From Neoroseomonas rubea (GTDB taxonomy: Bacteria > Pseudomonadota > Alphaproteobacteria > Acetobacterales > Acetobacteraceae), in contig NZ_JACADQ010000004.1 of NCBI RefSeq assembly GCF_016106015.1, positions 1 through 61,790 of the forward strand: a stretch of 61,790 nt of DNA. Reading direction: 5' to 3'. Shown here piece after piece: positions 1 to 8,402 of this stretch. Numbering within the stretch: the stretch's first letter is position 1; each line of letters begins with the position of its first letter. Made by a program: the position numbers and the translations under genes. The notes under the pieces are model-generated. The model was not told where the DNA came from. It searched no databases and saw only the letters and a program-made list of their open reading frames with translations.

Positions 1-68
1 CGCGCCGCGCCGCGCCGCAGCAGGCCGCGCCCCGCGCGGCGCCGGGCCGCGTGGCGCAGGCGCGGTAG
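1..68 (+). CDS. C-terminal tail of a gene that starts before the window (doubtful)
   Basis: A frame open from the first bases (frame beginning at base 3) encodes an Ala/Pro/Gln/Arg-rich tail and stops with TAG at 66-68, only 7 bp before the convergent stop of the next gene. Such low-complexity tails are common at C termini in high-GC genomes. The other two plus frames are also open here, so the frame choice rests mainly on the tight convergent spacing. No function can be assigned. Confidence 0.3.
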   Translation, partial: RRAAPQQAAPRAAPGRVAQAR

Positions 69-75
69 CGGCCTC

Positions 76-852
76 TCAGCGATAGGGCGCGAACCAGCCG
101 AGGCCTGCGACCGTCTCGGCCGCCGGCCGGTACTCGCAGCCGATCCAGCCGCGGAATCCGAGGTCGTCGATCCGGCGGAACACGAAGGGCCAGTTCACCT
201 CGCCGGTGCCGGGCTCGTTGCGGCCGGGATTGTCGGCCACCTGCATGTGCGCAATCAGCGGCAGGTGCTTTTCGACCTGCTTGACGATGTCACCTTCCGT
301 GATCTGGCAGTGGTAGAGGTCGAACTGCATGCCGACCTTGTCCGGCCCCACCGCGTTGATGATCGCCGCCGCCTGGTCGGTGGTGTTGAGGAAGAAGCCG
401 GGGATGTCGCGGTGGTTGATCGGCTCGATCACCGGCTTGACGCCGGCCTTGGCGCATTCCTCCGCCGCCCAGGCGAGGTTGGCGCCGTAGGTCGCGGTCA
501 ACGTGTCCATCGGCACGCCATCAGGCTTCAGCCCGGCCATGACGTGCAGGCGCGGGCAGGACAGCGCCGCGCAGTAATCGAGCGCCTTGAGGATCGCTTC
601 GCGGAATTCCTGGCCGCGGCCGGGCAGGGCGGCCATGCCGCGCTCCCCCTTCGTCCAGTCGCCGGGCGGCGCGTTGAACAGCACTTGCGACAGACCGTTG
701 GCCTTCAGCCGCGCGGCAATGTCTGCGGCCGGGAAGTCGTAGGGAAAAAGGAACTCCACCGCCTTGAACCCGGCCTTCGCCGCCGCGTCGAACCGGTCGA
801 GGAAGGGGACTTCGTTGAACATCATGGAGAGGTTCGCGGCGAAGCGCGGCAT
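76..852 (-). CDS. hyi: Hydroxypyruvate isomerase (Hyi family, TIM barrel)
   Basis: This cytoplasmic xylose-isomerase-like TIM barrel is expected to interconvert hydroxypyruvate and tartronate semialdehyde in glyoxylate/glycerate metabolism. The protein is 258 aa, matching the usual Hyi length. It opens RFAANLSMMFNEVPFL and has the family segments EPINHRDIPGF, QFDLYHCQ, ADNPGRNEPGTGEVNW and GCEYRPA, which carry the metal-binding and catalytic Glu, Asp and His residues. A longer frame runs up to 930, but I chose the ATG at 852 because the conserved N terminus begins there and an AGGGGGA ribosome-binding site lies just upstream. The gene stands alone, divergent from the permease gene at 958. Related TIM-barrel sugar isomerases are the alternative, but the similarity to Hyi extends over the whole length. 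Confidence 0.88.
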   Translation of the reverse strand: MPRFAANLSMMFNEVPFLDRFDAAAKAGFKAVEFLFPYDFPAADIAARLKANGLSQVLFNAPPGDWTKGERGMAALPGRGQEFREAILKALDYCAALSCPRLHVMAGLKPDGVPMDTLTATYGANLAWAAEECAKAGVKPVIEPINHRDIPGFFLNTTDQAAAIINAVGPDKVGMQFDLYHCQITEGDIVKQVEKHLPLIAHMQVADNPGRNEPGTGEVNWPFVFRRIDDLGFRGWIGCEYRPAAETVAGLGWFAPYR

Positions 853-957
853 GGCTGGTGTTCCCCCTGGGCGTTCTCGGGCGGAGGCTAGTCGCGCGCC
901 GGCGCGCGGGCCAGCCCTGCCTCGCGCCACTGACGCGCTTCATGCAAGATATCGTCC

Positions 958-2046
958 ATGCCCATGGATACACCGCGCGCGGCGCGCCTGGTCGGGATGG
1001 CGGCGCTCGCGGCGCTCGGCGTCGCCTGCCTACTCGTGCTGCGGCCCTTCATCTCGGCGCTGCTCTGGGCCGTCATCCTGAGCTTCGCCACCTGGCCGAT
1101 CTTCGCCTTCCTGCGCGACAGGGCCCGCATCCGTCCGTCCTGGGCCGCTGCGCTGATGGTGCTGGCGATGTTCCTGCTGGTCGGGCTGCCGATCGTGCTT
1201 GCCGCACCGACGAGCCGCGACGAGGTCGAGGCGCTGCGCGCGGATATCGAGGGGCTGCTGACCGAGGGCCTGCCCGGCCTCGGCGCCTGGCTGACCGGGC
1301 TGCCGCTGGTGGGCGGATACATCCGCGGCTGGATCGGGGAGGGGGAGTTCGACCTTCTGGGCCTGACCGGCCTGCTGCGCCCCTATGCCGGGACCATCAC
1401 GCAGCAGACGCTGTCGATCCTGCTCGCGGTACTGTCGGGCCTCGCGGAACTGCTGCTCGCGATCTTCCTCGCCTTTTTCTTCTATCGCGACGGGCCGGCG
1501 ATGGCCGTGCATGTGAAGGCGCTGATGCGGCGGCTGGGCGGGGCGACCGGCATCCGGATGCTGCGCCTGGCGGCCGACGTGACGCGCGGCGTGGTCTGGG
1601 GCCTGGTCGGCACCGCGGTGGCGCAGGGGGTGCTCACCTGGATCGGCCTCGCGATCTCGGGCGTGCCGCAGCCGGTGTTGCTCGCCGTGGTGGCGGGCGT
1701 CATCTCGATCCTGCCGGTCGGCGCGCCGCTCATCTGGATACCGGCGAGCCTCTGGCTGCTGACCCAGGGGCAGACAGGCTGGGGGATCTTCATGGGGCTC
1801 TATGGCGGGCTGGTGATCTCCTCGGTGGACAACTTCATCCGGCCCTGGATGATCGCCCGGGGGGCGAACCTGCCGCTGCTGCTGACGCTGATGGGAGCGC
1901 TCGGCGGCGTGCTGGCCTTCGGCTTCCTTGGGCTGTTCCTCGGCCCCGTGGTTCTGGCGGTCGGCTATACGCTCATGCTGCAATTCGCCGGGACGGGGGG
2001 GCGGAAGGGCGAAACCCCTTCCCCCCCGTCGCCGCCGGCCCTATAG
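958..2046 (+). CDS. AI-2E family transporter (PerM/YdiK-like membrane protein)
   Basis: This is a polytopic inner-membrane protein of 362 aa with about seven to eight hydrophobic segments. Two lie near residues 10-50, two more near 60-85 and 145-170, and the rest in the C-terminal 150 residues. The order of a first hairpin, a soluble loop (roughly 85-140), then a hydrophobic C-terminal bundle is that of the AI-2E_transport family. Characterised members export autoinducer-2 or act as permeases or antiporters, and many have no known substrate, so transport of AI-2 should not be assumed. The ATG at 958 is followed by another at 964 and neither has a strong ribosome-binding site. The next gene begins 59 bp downstream and may be a separate unit. 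Confidence 0.8.
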   Translation: MPMDTPRAARLVGMAALAALGVACLLVLRPFISALLWAVILSFATWPIFAFLRDRARIRPSWAAALMVLAMFLLVGLPIVLAAPTSRDEVEALRADIEGLLTEGLPGLGAWLTGLPLVGGYIRGWIGEGEFDLLGLTGLLRPYAGTITQQTLSILLAVLSGLAELLLAIFLAFFFYRDGPAMAVHVKALMRRLGGATGIRMLRLAADVTRGVVWGLVGTAVAQGVLTWIGLAISGVPQPVLLAVVAGVISILPVGAPLIWIPASLWLLTQGQTGWGIFMGLYGGLVISSVDNFIRPWMIARGANLPLLLTLMGALGGVLAFGFLGLFLGPVVLAVGYTLMLQFAGTGGRKGETPSPPSPPAL

Positions 2047-2105
2047 GCGCCGGCTTCCAGGGACGTGCCGGCCTGCCGGGCTGGCGCCACGAGGGAGAAA
2101 AAGGG

Positions 2106-3689
2106 ATGCGGAAGCTGCTGATGGCGGCTGCGCTGGGCCTGGCGCTCGGCGCGGGGATGGTGGAGGCGCGGACCGTGCGCTGGTCGGCCTCGGGCGATCC
2201 GAACACCATGGATCCGCACAGCCAGAACCTCGGCACCGTCACCATGGTGCTGCAGCAGATCTACGATCCGCTGATCCAGCGCACCCAGGACCTAGGCCTC
2301 GCCCCCGGCCTCGCCACGCGGTGGGAGCAGGTGGAGCCCAATCGCTGGCGCTTCTGGCTGCGCGAGGGCGTGAAGTTCCATGAGGGCCAGGACTTCACCG
2401 CCGAAGACGTGGTGTTCAGCATCACCCGCGCGCAGGCGCCGACCTCGAACTACGGCATCTTCGTCGACACGATCGACCGCGCCGTGCAGGCCGAGCCCTT
2501 CGTGGTCGACGTCATCACCCGCGTGCCCGACCCGATCCTGCCGAACAAGATCGCCTCGGTCTTCATCATGTCCCGCGCCTGGTCGGAGCAGCACAACGCG
2601 ACCCGCCCGCAAAACACCCGCGCGCGCGAGGAGATGCACACGGTCCGTGCCACCAACGGCACCGGCGCCTTCCGCCTGCAGACGCGGGAGCCCGACGTGC
2701 GGACCATCCTTGTCCGCAACAATGACTGGTGGGGCTGGCAGGAACCGGCGAGCCGCGAAGGCAACGTCACCGAGATCATCTACCGCCCCATCTCCTCCGA
2801 CGCGACGCGCATCGCGGCGCTGCTGTCGGGCGAGATCGACTTCGTGCTCGACCCGCCGCTGCAGGACCTGAACCGGCTGCGCGCCGCCCAGGGCATCCGC
2901 GTGCTGGAGGGACCGGAGGTTCGCACCATCTTCCTCGCGATGGACGTGCACCGCGACGAACTTCTCTACAGCGATGTCCGCGGCCGCAACCCGCTGCGCG
3001 ACCTGCGCGTTCGCCAGGCGCTCTACCAAGCGATCGACATCCAGGCGATCCATCGCACGACGATGCGCGGCCAATCGGTCGTGACCGGCACCTTCTTCCC
3101 GCCCCAGGTCAACGGCTATGTGCAGGAGGAGGATGTGCGCCTGCCCTACGACCAGGCGCGCGCCCGCGCGCTGTTGGCCGAAGCGGGCTATCCGAACGGC
3201 TTCGGCATCACGCTGGACTGCCCGAACAACCGCTATATCAACGACGAGCAGATCTGCCAGGCGATTGTCGCCATGTGGGCGCGGGTCGGCGTGCGGGCGC
3301 AGTTGAACGCCATGCCGCTGAACCTGTTCTTCCCAAAGATCCAGCGCGACGACAGCTCGATCTATTTGCTCGGCTGGGGCGTGCCGACGCTCGACGCGCT
3401 TTACTCCTTCCAGTCGCTGCTGCGCTCCCGCGACGGCGGGCAGGGCAACGGCATCTGGAACTATGGGCGCTATTCCAACCCGCGGATGGACCAGCTGATC
3501 GACATCATGGTGAACCAGTCGGGCGAGGCGCGGAACAACGCGATCCGCGAGGCGCTGCGCATCTATCGCGAGGACGTCCCGCACATCCCGCTGCACCACC
3601 AGATGATCCCATGGGCGATGCGGTCCAACTTCCAGATCCCGCACATGGCGAACAACCAGCCCTATTTCCGCTGGGCGCGAATGAACTGA
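2106..3689 (+). CDS. ABC transporter substrate-binding protein, peptide/solute family 5
   Basis: This is the periplasmic binding component (SBP_bac_5 family) of a DppA/OppA-type importer, 527 aa. An N-terminal signal peptide (MRKLLMAAALGLALGAG, cleavage probably after VEA) exports it, and there is no lipobox. Family marks are WSASGDPNTMDPHS near the mature N terminus, FWLREGVKFHEGQDFTAEDV around residue 85, and the RQALYQAIDI helix after the hinge. The ATG at 2106 follows a GGGAGA ribosome-binding site and starts exactly at the signal peptide. It is the first gene of a five-gene importer running to 7655. The ligand could be a peptide, glutathione or a sugar; nothing here fixes it. Confidence 0.88.
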   Translation: MRKLLMAAALGLALGAGMVEARTVRWSASGDPNTMDPHSQNLGTVTMVLQQIYDPLIQRTQDLGLAPGLATRWEQVEPNRWRFWLREGVKFHEGQDFTAEDVVFSITRAQAPTSNYGIFVDTIDRAVQAEPFVVDVITRVPDPILPNKIASVFIMSRAWSEQHNATRPQNTRAREEMHTVRATNGTGAFRLQTREPDVRTILVRNNDWWGWQEPASREGNVTEIIYRPISSDATRIAALLSGEIDFVLDPPLQDLNRLRAAQGIRVLEGPEVRTIFLAMDVHRDELLYSDVRGRNPLRDLRVRQALYQAIDIQAIHRTTMRGQSVVTGTFFPPQVNGYVQEEDVRLPYDQARARALLAEAGYPNGFGITLDCPNNRYINDEQICQAIVAMWARVGVRAQLNAMPLNLFFPKIQRDDSSIYLLGWGVPTLDALYSFQSLLRSRDGGQGNGIWNYGRYSNPRMDQLIDIMVNQSGEARNNAIREALRIYREDVPHIPLHHQMIPWAMRSNFQIPHMANNQPYFRWARMN

Positions 3690-3743
3690 AGCAGCGTACC
3701 GGGCGCGGCGCTTGCATGGCCGCGCCCGGATCGGAGTGCACCC

Positions 3744-4727
3744 ATGTTCGCCTTCATCGTCAGCCGCATCCTCCAGGCGCTGCCCGTCCTTCTCTCGGTC
3801 GCGCTGATCTCCTTCGCAATGTTCGCCTATGTCGGCGACCCGGTCGCGATCATGCTGGGCCAGGACTACACCCAGGCGCAGCGTGACGCGCTGGTGGCCG
3901 AGCTTGGCCTGGATCGCCCCTTCTGGGTGCAGTTCGCGACCTTCATCGGCAATGCGGCGCAGGGGGAATTCGGCCTGTCCTACCGCCTGTCGCGGCCGGT
4001 GGCCGACCTGATCGCGGAACGCGCGCCGGCGACGCTCGAACTCGCCTTCACCGCGGCCGTGCTCGCGCTGCTCGTGGGCGTGCCTATGGGGGTCTACACG
4101 GGGCTGTATCGCAATTCCTGGCTGTCGCGCTTCTTCCTGACCTTCAGCCTGATCGGCGTCTCGCTGCCGACCTTCCTGATCGGTATCCTGTTGATCCTCG
4201 TCTTCGCCGTCTGGCTCGGCTGGCTGCCCTCCTTTGGGCGAGGGGACACGGTGCGGCTCGGCGCCTGGACCACGGGCTTCCTGACGGTCTCGGGCCTCAA
4301 GGCGCTGGTGCTGCCGGCGATTACGCTCGGACTGTTCCAGCTGACGCTGATCATGCGCCTGGTGCGGGCCGAGATGCTTGAGGTGCTGCGCGCGGACTAC
4401 ATCAAGTTCGCCCGCGCCCGCGGCCTGCCGAACCGCGCGGTGCATTTCGGCCATGCGCTCAAGAACACGCTCGTGCCCGTCATCACCATCGTCGGCTTGC
4501 AGCTGGGCGCGATCATAGCCTTCGCTATCGTGACCGAGACGGTGTTCCAGTGGCCGGGCATGGGGCTGCTGTTCATCCAGTCGGTGGGTGCCGCCGACAT
4601 TCCGGTGATGAGCGCCTACCTGCTGCTCATCTCCCTGGTCTTCGTGACGATCAACCTGATCGTGGACCTGCTCTACTACGCGGTCGATCCGCGGCTGCGC
4701 ATCGGGCGCGGGAAGGGGGGGCACTGA
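3744..4727 (+). CDS. ABC transporter permease, DppB type
   Basis: This inner-membrane permease of 327 aa opens with the usual DppB N terminus (FIVSRILQALPVLLSVALISF, first membrane helix). A periplasmic loop follows, then about five further helices. The cytoplasmic EAA loop that docks the ATPase is visible near residues 212-235 (RAEMLEVLRADYIKFARARG). It ends in the membrane segment before VDLLYYAVDPRLRIG, typical of the family. A GGAG ribosome-binding site precedes the ATG, and the DppC-type gene starts 3 bp after its stop. It forms the heterodimeric channel with the protein at 4731-5645. Confidence 0.9.
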   Translation: MFAFIVSRILQALPVLLSVALISFAMFAYVGDPVAIMLGQDYTQAQRDALVAELGLDRPFWVQFATFIGNAAQGEFGLSYRLSRPVADLIAERAPATLELAFTAAVLALLVGVPMGVYTGLYRNSWLSRFFLTFSLIGVSLPTFLIGILLILVFAVWLGWLPSFGRGDTVRLGAWTTGFLTVSGLKALVLPAITLGLFQLTLIMRLVRAEMLEVLRADYIKFARARGLPNRAVHFGHALKNTLVPVITIVGLQLGAIIAFAIVTETVFQWPGMGLLFIQSVGAADIPVMSAYLLLISLVFVTINLIVDLLYYAVDPRLRIGRGKGGH

Positions 4728-4730
4728 GCC

Positions 4731-5645
4731 ATGGCCGAGACCCTCCGCCGCTTCTTCGACAGCGACCTCTGGTTTTCCTTCACCCGCTCGCCGGTCACCG
4801 TCCTCTCGGCGATCGTGGCCGCTATCTGCATCCTGGGCGCGGTGTTCGCGCCGTGGATCGCGCCGCACAATCCCTTCGACCTCGCCAGCCTCAACCTGAT
4901 CGACGCCTTCAAGCCGCCGGCCTGGACCGAGGAAGGGGCGCGGGACTACGTCCTGGGCACCGACGACCAGGGGCGGGACGTGCTCTCGGCGATCATGTAC
5001 GGCGCGCGGGTCTCGTTGCTGGTGGGCATCTCGGCCACCGTCTTCGCGACGCTGCTCGGCGTCTCGCTCGGGCTTCTGGCCGGTTATGTCGGTGGTGCGA
5101 TCGACAGCCTGCTGATGCGCATCTGCGACATCCAACTGACCTTCCCCTCGATCCTTGTTGCGTTGCTGGTCGATGGCGTGGTGCGCGCCGTGCTGCCGCG
5201 GGAAGTGCATGCCGACATCGCGCTCTTCGTCGTGATCTTCGCCATCGGCATCAGCGAATGGCCGAAATTCGCTCGCACCGTGCGCGGCTCGACGCTGGTC
5301 GAGCGTAACAAGGAATACGTCCAGGCGGCGCGCGTGATCGGCGTGCCCAAGGCGCGGATCATGGTCAGCCACGTGCTGCCCAACGTGATCGGTCCTGTGC
5401 TGGTGGTCGCGACGCTCAATCTCGGCCTCGCCATACTGTCGGAGGCGACGCTCTCCTTCCTCGGCGTCGGCGTACCGCCGACCCAGCCATCGCTCGGCAC
5501 GCTGATCAGGATCGGCAACGACTTCCTGTTCTCGGGCGAGTGGTGGATCACGATCTTCCCCGGCGTCGCGCTGATCGCGATGGTGCTCTCCGTCAACCTG
5601 CTGGGCGACTGGCTGCGCGACGCCCTCAATCCGAAGCTGCGCTGA
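4731..5645 (+). CDS. ABC transporter permease, DppC type
   Basis: This is the second inner-membrane channel subunit of the importer, 304 aa. It has an N-terminal cytoplasmic stretch and first helix (residues about 20-45), the LGTDDQGRDVLS motif common to DppC/OppC proteins near residue 80, about five more helices, and the EAA loop VERNKEYVQAARVIGVPKAR around 188-207. It ends with GDWLRDALNPKLR, the usual DppC tail. The ATG follows a G-rich ribosome-binding site inside the end of the previous gene. Its TGA overlaps the next ATG (TGATG), so the ATPase is probably translated by reinitiation. Confidence 0.9.
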   Translation: MAETLRRFFDSDLWFSFTRSPVTVLSAIVAAICILGAVFAPWIAPHNPFDLASLNLIDAFKPPAWTEEGARDYVLGTDDQGRDVLSAIMYGARVSLLVGISATVFATLLGVSLGLLAGYVGGAIDSLLMRICDIQLTFPSILVALLVDGVVRAVLPREVHADIALFVVIFAIGISEWPKFARTVRGSTLVERNKEYVQAARVIGVPKARIMVSHVLPNVIGPVLVVATLNLGLAILSEATLSFLGVGVPPTQPSLGTLIRIGNDFLFSGEWWITIFPGVALIAMVLSVNLLGDWLRDALNPKLR

Positions 5646-6631
5646 TGTCGAACGCCGCCCCCCTGCTGGAAGTGCGCAACCTGCGCGTGGAATTTCCCAC
5701 GCGGCGGGGAACGTTGGTCGCGTTGGACGACGTGTCCTTCTCCATTGCGCCGGGCGAGGTTCTTGGCGTGGTCGGCGAATCCGGCGCCGGCAAGTCCATG
5801 ACAGGGGCCGCCATCATCGGCCTGCTGGAGCCGCCCGGGCGGATTGCGAGGGGCGAGATCCTGCTCAATGGGAAGCGAATAGACAACCTCCGCTACGAGC
5901 AGATGCGCCGCATCCGCGGCAAGGAGATCGGCGCGATCTTCCAGGACCCGCTGACGACGCTGAACCCGCTCTACACGGTCGGCCAGCAGCTGACCGAAAC
6001 GATGACGACCCACCTGCCCATCAACCCGGCCGAAGCACGCAGGCGCGCCATCGAGTGGCTGGAACTGGTGGGCATCCCGGCCGCGGCGCAGCGCATCGAT
6101 AGCTACCCGCATGAATTCTCGGGCGGGATGCGCCAGCGGGTGGTGATCGCGCTCGCGCTTTGCGCGGAACCGCGCCTGATCGTGGCGGATGAACCCACGA
6201 CCGCGCTCGACGTCTCGATCCAGGCGCAGGTCATCGCGCTGCTCAAGACCCTGGCGCGGGAGAAGGGGACAGCCATGATGCTTGTCACCCACGACATGGG
6301 CGTGATCGCGGAGACCGCGGACCGCGTCGCGGTGATGTATGCCGGCCGTATCGCCGAGATCGGCCCGGTGCGGGAGGTGGTGAAGCACGCCAACCATCCC
6401 TATTCCGCCGGACTCATGGCCTCGATCCCGCCGCTCGACCGGCGCGTCGAGCGGCTTGCGCAGATCGACGGCGCCATGCCGCGCCTCTCCGCCATCCCGC
6501 GCGGCTGCGCGTACAATCCGCGCTGCCCCAAGGTGTTCTCCCGCTGCGCCGACGAACGGCCGGACCTGATGGACGCCGGCACGACGCGCGCCGCCTGCTG
6601 GCTCTACGCGTCGGAGGTGCCCCATGGCTGA
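5645..6631 (+). CDS. ABC transporter ATP-binding protein, DppD type
   Basis: This cytoplasmic ATPase of 328 aa powers the importer. The Walker A motif GESGAGKS is at residues 44-51, the Q-loop is at IFQDPLTTLNPL, the signature is FSGGMRQR, and Walker B is LIVADEPTTALD followed by the H-loop LVTHD. The C terminus carries the oligopeptide-transporter extension with Cys residues (CAYNPRCPKVFSRC). I chose the ATG at 5645, which overlaps the TGA of the permease, because it starts just before the first beta strand; a frame reaching further upstream only overlaps the permease. It should pair with the DppF-type ATPase at 6624. Confidence 0.92.
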   Translation: MSNAAPLLEVRNLRVEFPTRRGTLVALDDVSFSIAPGEVLGVVGESGAGKSMTGAAIIGLLEPPGRIARGEILLNGKRIDNLRYEQMRRIRGKEIGAIFQDPLTTLNPLYTVGQQLTETMTTHLPINPAEARRRAIEWLELVGIPAAAQRIDSYPHEFSGGMRQRVVIALALCAEPRLIVADEPTTALDVSIQAQVIALLKTLAREKGTAMMLVTHDMGVIAETADRVAVMYAGRIAEIGPVREVVKHANHPYSAGLMASIPPLDRRVERLAQIDGAMPRLSAIPRGCAYNPRCPKVFSRCADERPDLMDAGTTRAACWLYASEVPHG

Positions 6632-7655
6632 CGCCCCGCCGATGTTCGAGGCGCGCGACCTTTCGCGCCATTTCGACGTCTCCCGCCCGCTGCTCCAGCG
6701 TATGGTCGCGCGGGAGGGGCGGCGTACGCTCCGCGCGGTCGATGGCATCTCCTTCGACATTCCGAAGGGCAGGACGCTGTCGCTCGTGGGTGAGTCCGGC
6801 TGCGGCAAGTCCACCGTCGCGCGGCTGGCGGTCGGCCTCTACACGCCGACGGCCGGTTCCGTGCGCTTCGACGGGCGGGATCTCGGCGCTGCGCGCGCCT
6901 CGGCGGACCAGCGCCGGCGCATGCAGATGATCTTCCAGGACCCTTACGCGTCGCTGAACCCGCGCTGGCGCGTGAAGCACATCGTCGCCGAGCCGATCCG
7001 CGCCTTCGGCCTGGTGACGACGAAGGCGCAGGAGGAAGCGCGCGTCGCGGAGTTGCTGACCCAGGTGGGCCTCTCGCCGCTGGACGGCGACAAGTTCCCC
7101 CATGAATTCTCGGGTGGGCAGCGGCAGCGCATCTCGATCGCGCGGGCGCTGTCCTCGAACCCGGAATTCCTGGTGTGCGACGAGCCGACCAGCGCGCTCG
7201 ACGTCTCGGTGCAGGCGCAGATCCTGAACCTGATGAAGGAACTGCAGCAGCGGCTCGGGCTGACCTTCCTGTTCATCAGCCACAACCTTGCCGTGGTCCG
7301 GCAGGTGAGCGACCGGATCGGGGTGATGTATCTCGGCCGCCTTGCGGAACTCGCGCCGGCGGAGAGCCTGTTCCGGCGCCCACGACACCCCTATACGCGC
7401 GCGCTGATGGAAGCGATCCCGGACCTCGACATGACGGGGCGGGAACGCATCCCGGTGGGTGGCGAGGTGCCGTCACCCATCACGCCGCCCTCTGGCTGCG
7501 CCTTCCATCCCCGCTGTCCCCTCGCGAACGACCGCTGCAAGCGGGAACGGCCGGAGATGAAGCCGGCGGGGGATGCGATGGTCGCCTGCCACGCGGTCGA
7601 GGAAGGGCGGGACGACGCCATGCCGATGCCCGCGATCGTGCGCGACGCCGCCTGA
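6624..7655 (+). CDS. ABC transporter ATP-binding protein, DppF type
   Basis: This is the second ATPase of the importer, 343 aa. Walker A (GESGCGKST) lies at residues 56-64, the signature [15 protein letters not shown] in the middle, Walker B is FLVCDEPTSALD, and the C-terminal oligopeptide extension reads CAFHPRCPLANDRC. The insertion after the first strand (RPLLQRMVAREGRR) is typical of DppF/OppF. The start overlaps the end of the DppD-type gene by 8 bp, with GGAGG just upstream, so the two ATPases are probably made in equal amounts. It is the last gene of the operon; the next gene is convergent, 6 bp away. Confidence 0.92.
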   Translation: MADAPPMFEARDLSRHFDVSRPLLQRMVAREGRRTLRAVDGISFDIPKGRTLSLVGESGCGKSTVARLAVGLYTPTAGSVRFDGRDLGAARASADQRRRMQMIFQDPYASLNPRWRVKHIVAEPIRAFGLVTTKAQEEARVAELLTQVGLSPLDGDKFPHEFSGGQRQRISIARALSSNPEFLVCDEPTSALDVSVQAQILNLMKELQQRLGLTFLFISHNLAVVRQVSDRIGVMYLGRLAELAPAESLFRRPRHPYTRALMEAIPDLDMTGRERIPVGGEVPSPITPPSGCAFHPRCPLANDRCKRERPEMKPAGDAMVACHAVEEGRDDAMPMPAIVRDAA

Positions 7656-7661
7656 TCCGGG

Positions 7662-8402
7662 TTAGCGCTGCGCGATCCGCGCGCGGAGGAAGGCATCGAC
7701 CGTCGCGAAGGGCTTGCGCACAAGGCCGCCATCGGCGGGACTGCCGAGGAATTCGAACAGCGCCACGGCATCCTCGGGGTCGTAGCGCCCCGCCGCGGCT
7801 TCCAGGCTGTTGGGCGGCAAGGGCGTGCCGGTCGCCTCGAAGCCGATCGGTGGGCTGGCATCGCCCGCGGTGAACCACACCCAGCGATCCGTGTGGATGC
7901 GGCCCGGCGCGAACCAGGCCTCGTGGCGCTCGTCGTCGCTGATGCTGGAGACGTCGAGGAACAGTGTGCGGCGGTCATCGGCGGGGCAGACCAGCATCAC
8001 GCCGTGCTCGTGTTCGACGAACCAGTGGCGCGTGTCGCGGCGGAGTTCGTGCCGCATCGCCTCGCCGGCTTCGGCCGCGCGGCGCTGCGCCGCGGCGGTC
8101 GCGGCCATGGCCGCCTTCGCCTCCCGCGCGTCGCGCAGGTGCATCAGCAGCATCGGCACGATCAGGATCGTGCTGCCCATGACGAGGACGATCCAGTGCG
8201 CCGGCTCGATGATGCCGAAGGCCAGGTCAAGCAGCACGATCGCGCCATAGACGATGAGCAGCACGGGCGCGACGGCGAGGAGGCCGCGCAGCAGCGTGCG
8301 GCCTTCTCCCTCGGCGTTCTCGTCCGCGGTGCGCCGGATGCGCTCCAGCACCTCGGGCGGCGCCGGGACCTTCGCGACGCCGTAGGGAGCGGCCTCAGTC
8401 AC
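7662..8402 (-). CDS. Unknown two-helix membrane protein, GTG start overlapping GGT
   Basis: I do not recognise this 246-aa protein. It has a short charged N terminus, two hydrophobic helices at about residues 38-60 and 69-88, and an Ala/Arg/Glu-rich probable coiled coil at about 90-125. A soluble C-terminal domain follows with [20 protein letters not shown] and [14 protein letters not shown] propose a GTG start at 8402, giving an 8-bp overlap with the stop of the upstream GGT gene (GTGACTGA). Starting at an ATG at 8450 would bury 56 bp in GGT. The overlap suggests one transcript with GGT, so the protein may work at the membrane alongside that enzyme, but this is context only. Confidence 0.65.
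   Translation of the reverse strand: MTEAAPYGVAKVPAPPEVLERIRRTADENAEGEGRTLLRGLLAVAPVLLIVYGAIVLLDLAFGIIEPAHWIVLVMGSTILIVPMLLMHLRDAREAKAAMAATAAAQRRAAEAGEAMRHELRRDTRHWFVEHEHGVMLVCPADDRRTLFLDVSSISDDERHEAWFAPGRIHTDRWVWFTAGDASPPIGFEATGTPLPPNSLEAAAGRYDPEDAVALFEFLGSPADGGLVRKPFATVDAFLRARIAQR

Noticed and set aside
858-2105. Open frame running into the first binding protein from 858, giving a 943-aa reading
   Set aside because: It crosses the AI-2E-family gene in another frame and shows low-complexity Arg/Ala/Pro sequence; the real gene begins with a signal peptide and ribosome-binding site at 2106.
2292-5372. Antisense frame of more than 1000 codons opposite the importer genes
   Set aside because: It is rich in Arg, His, Asp and Gln with no family similarity and lies opposite well-supported importer genes; this is normal for high-GC DNA.
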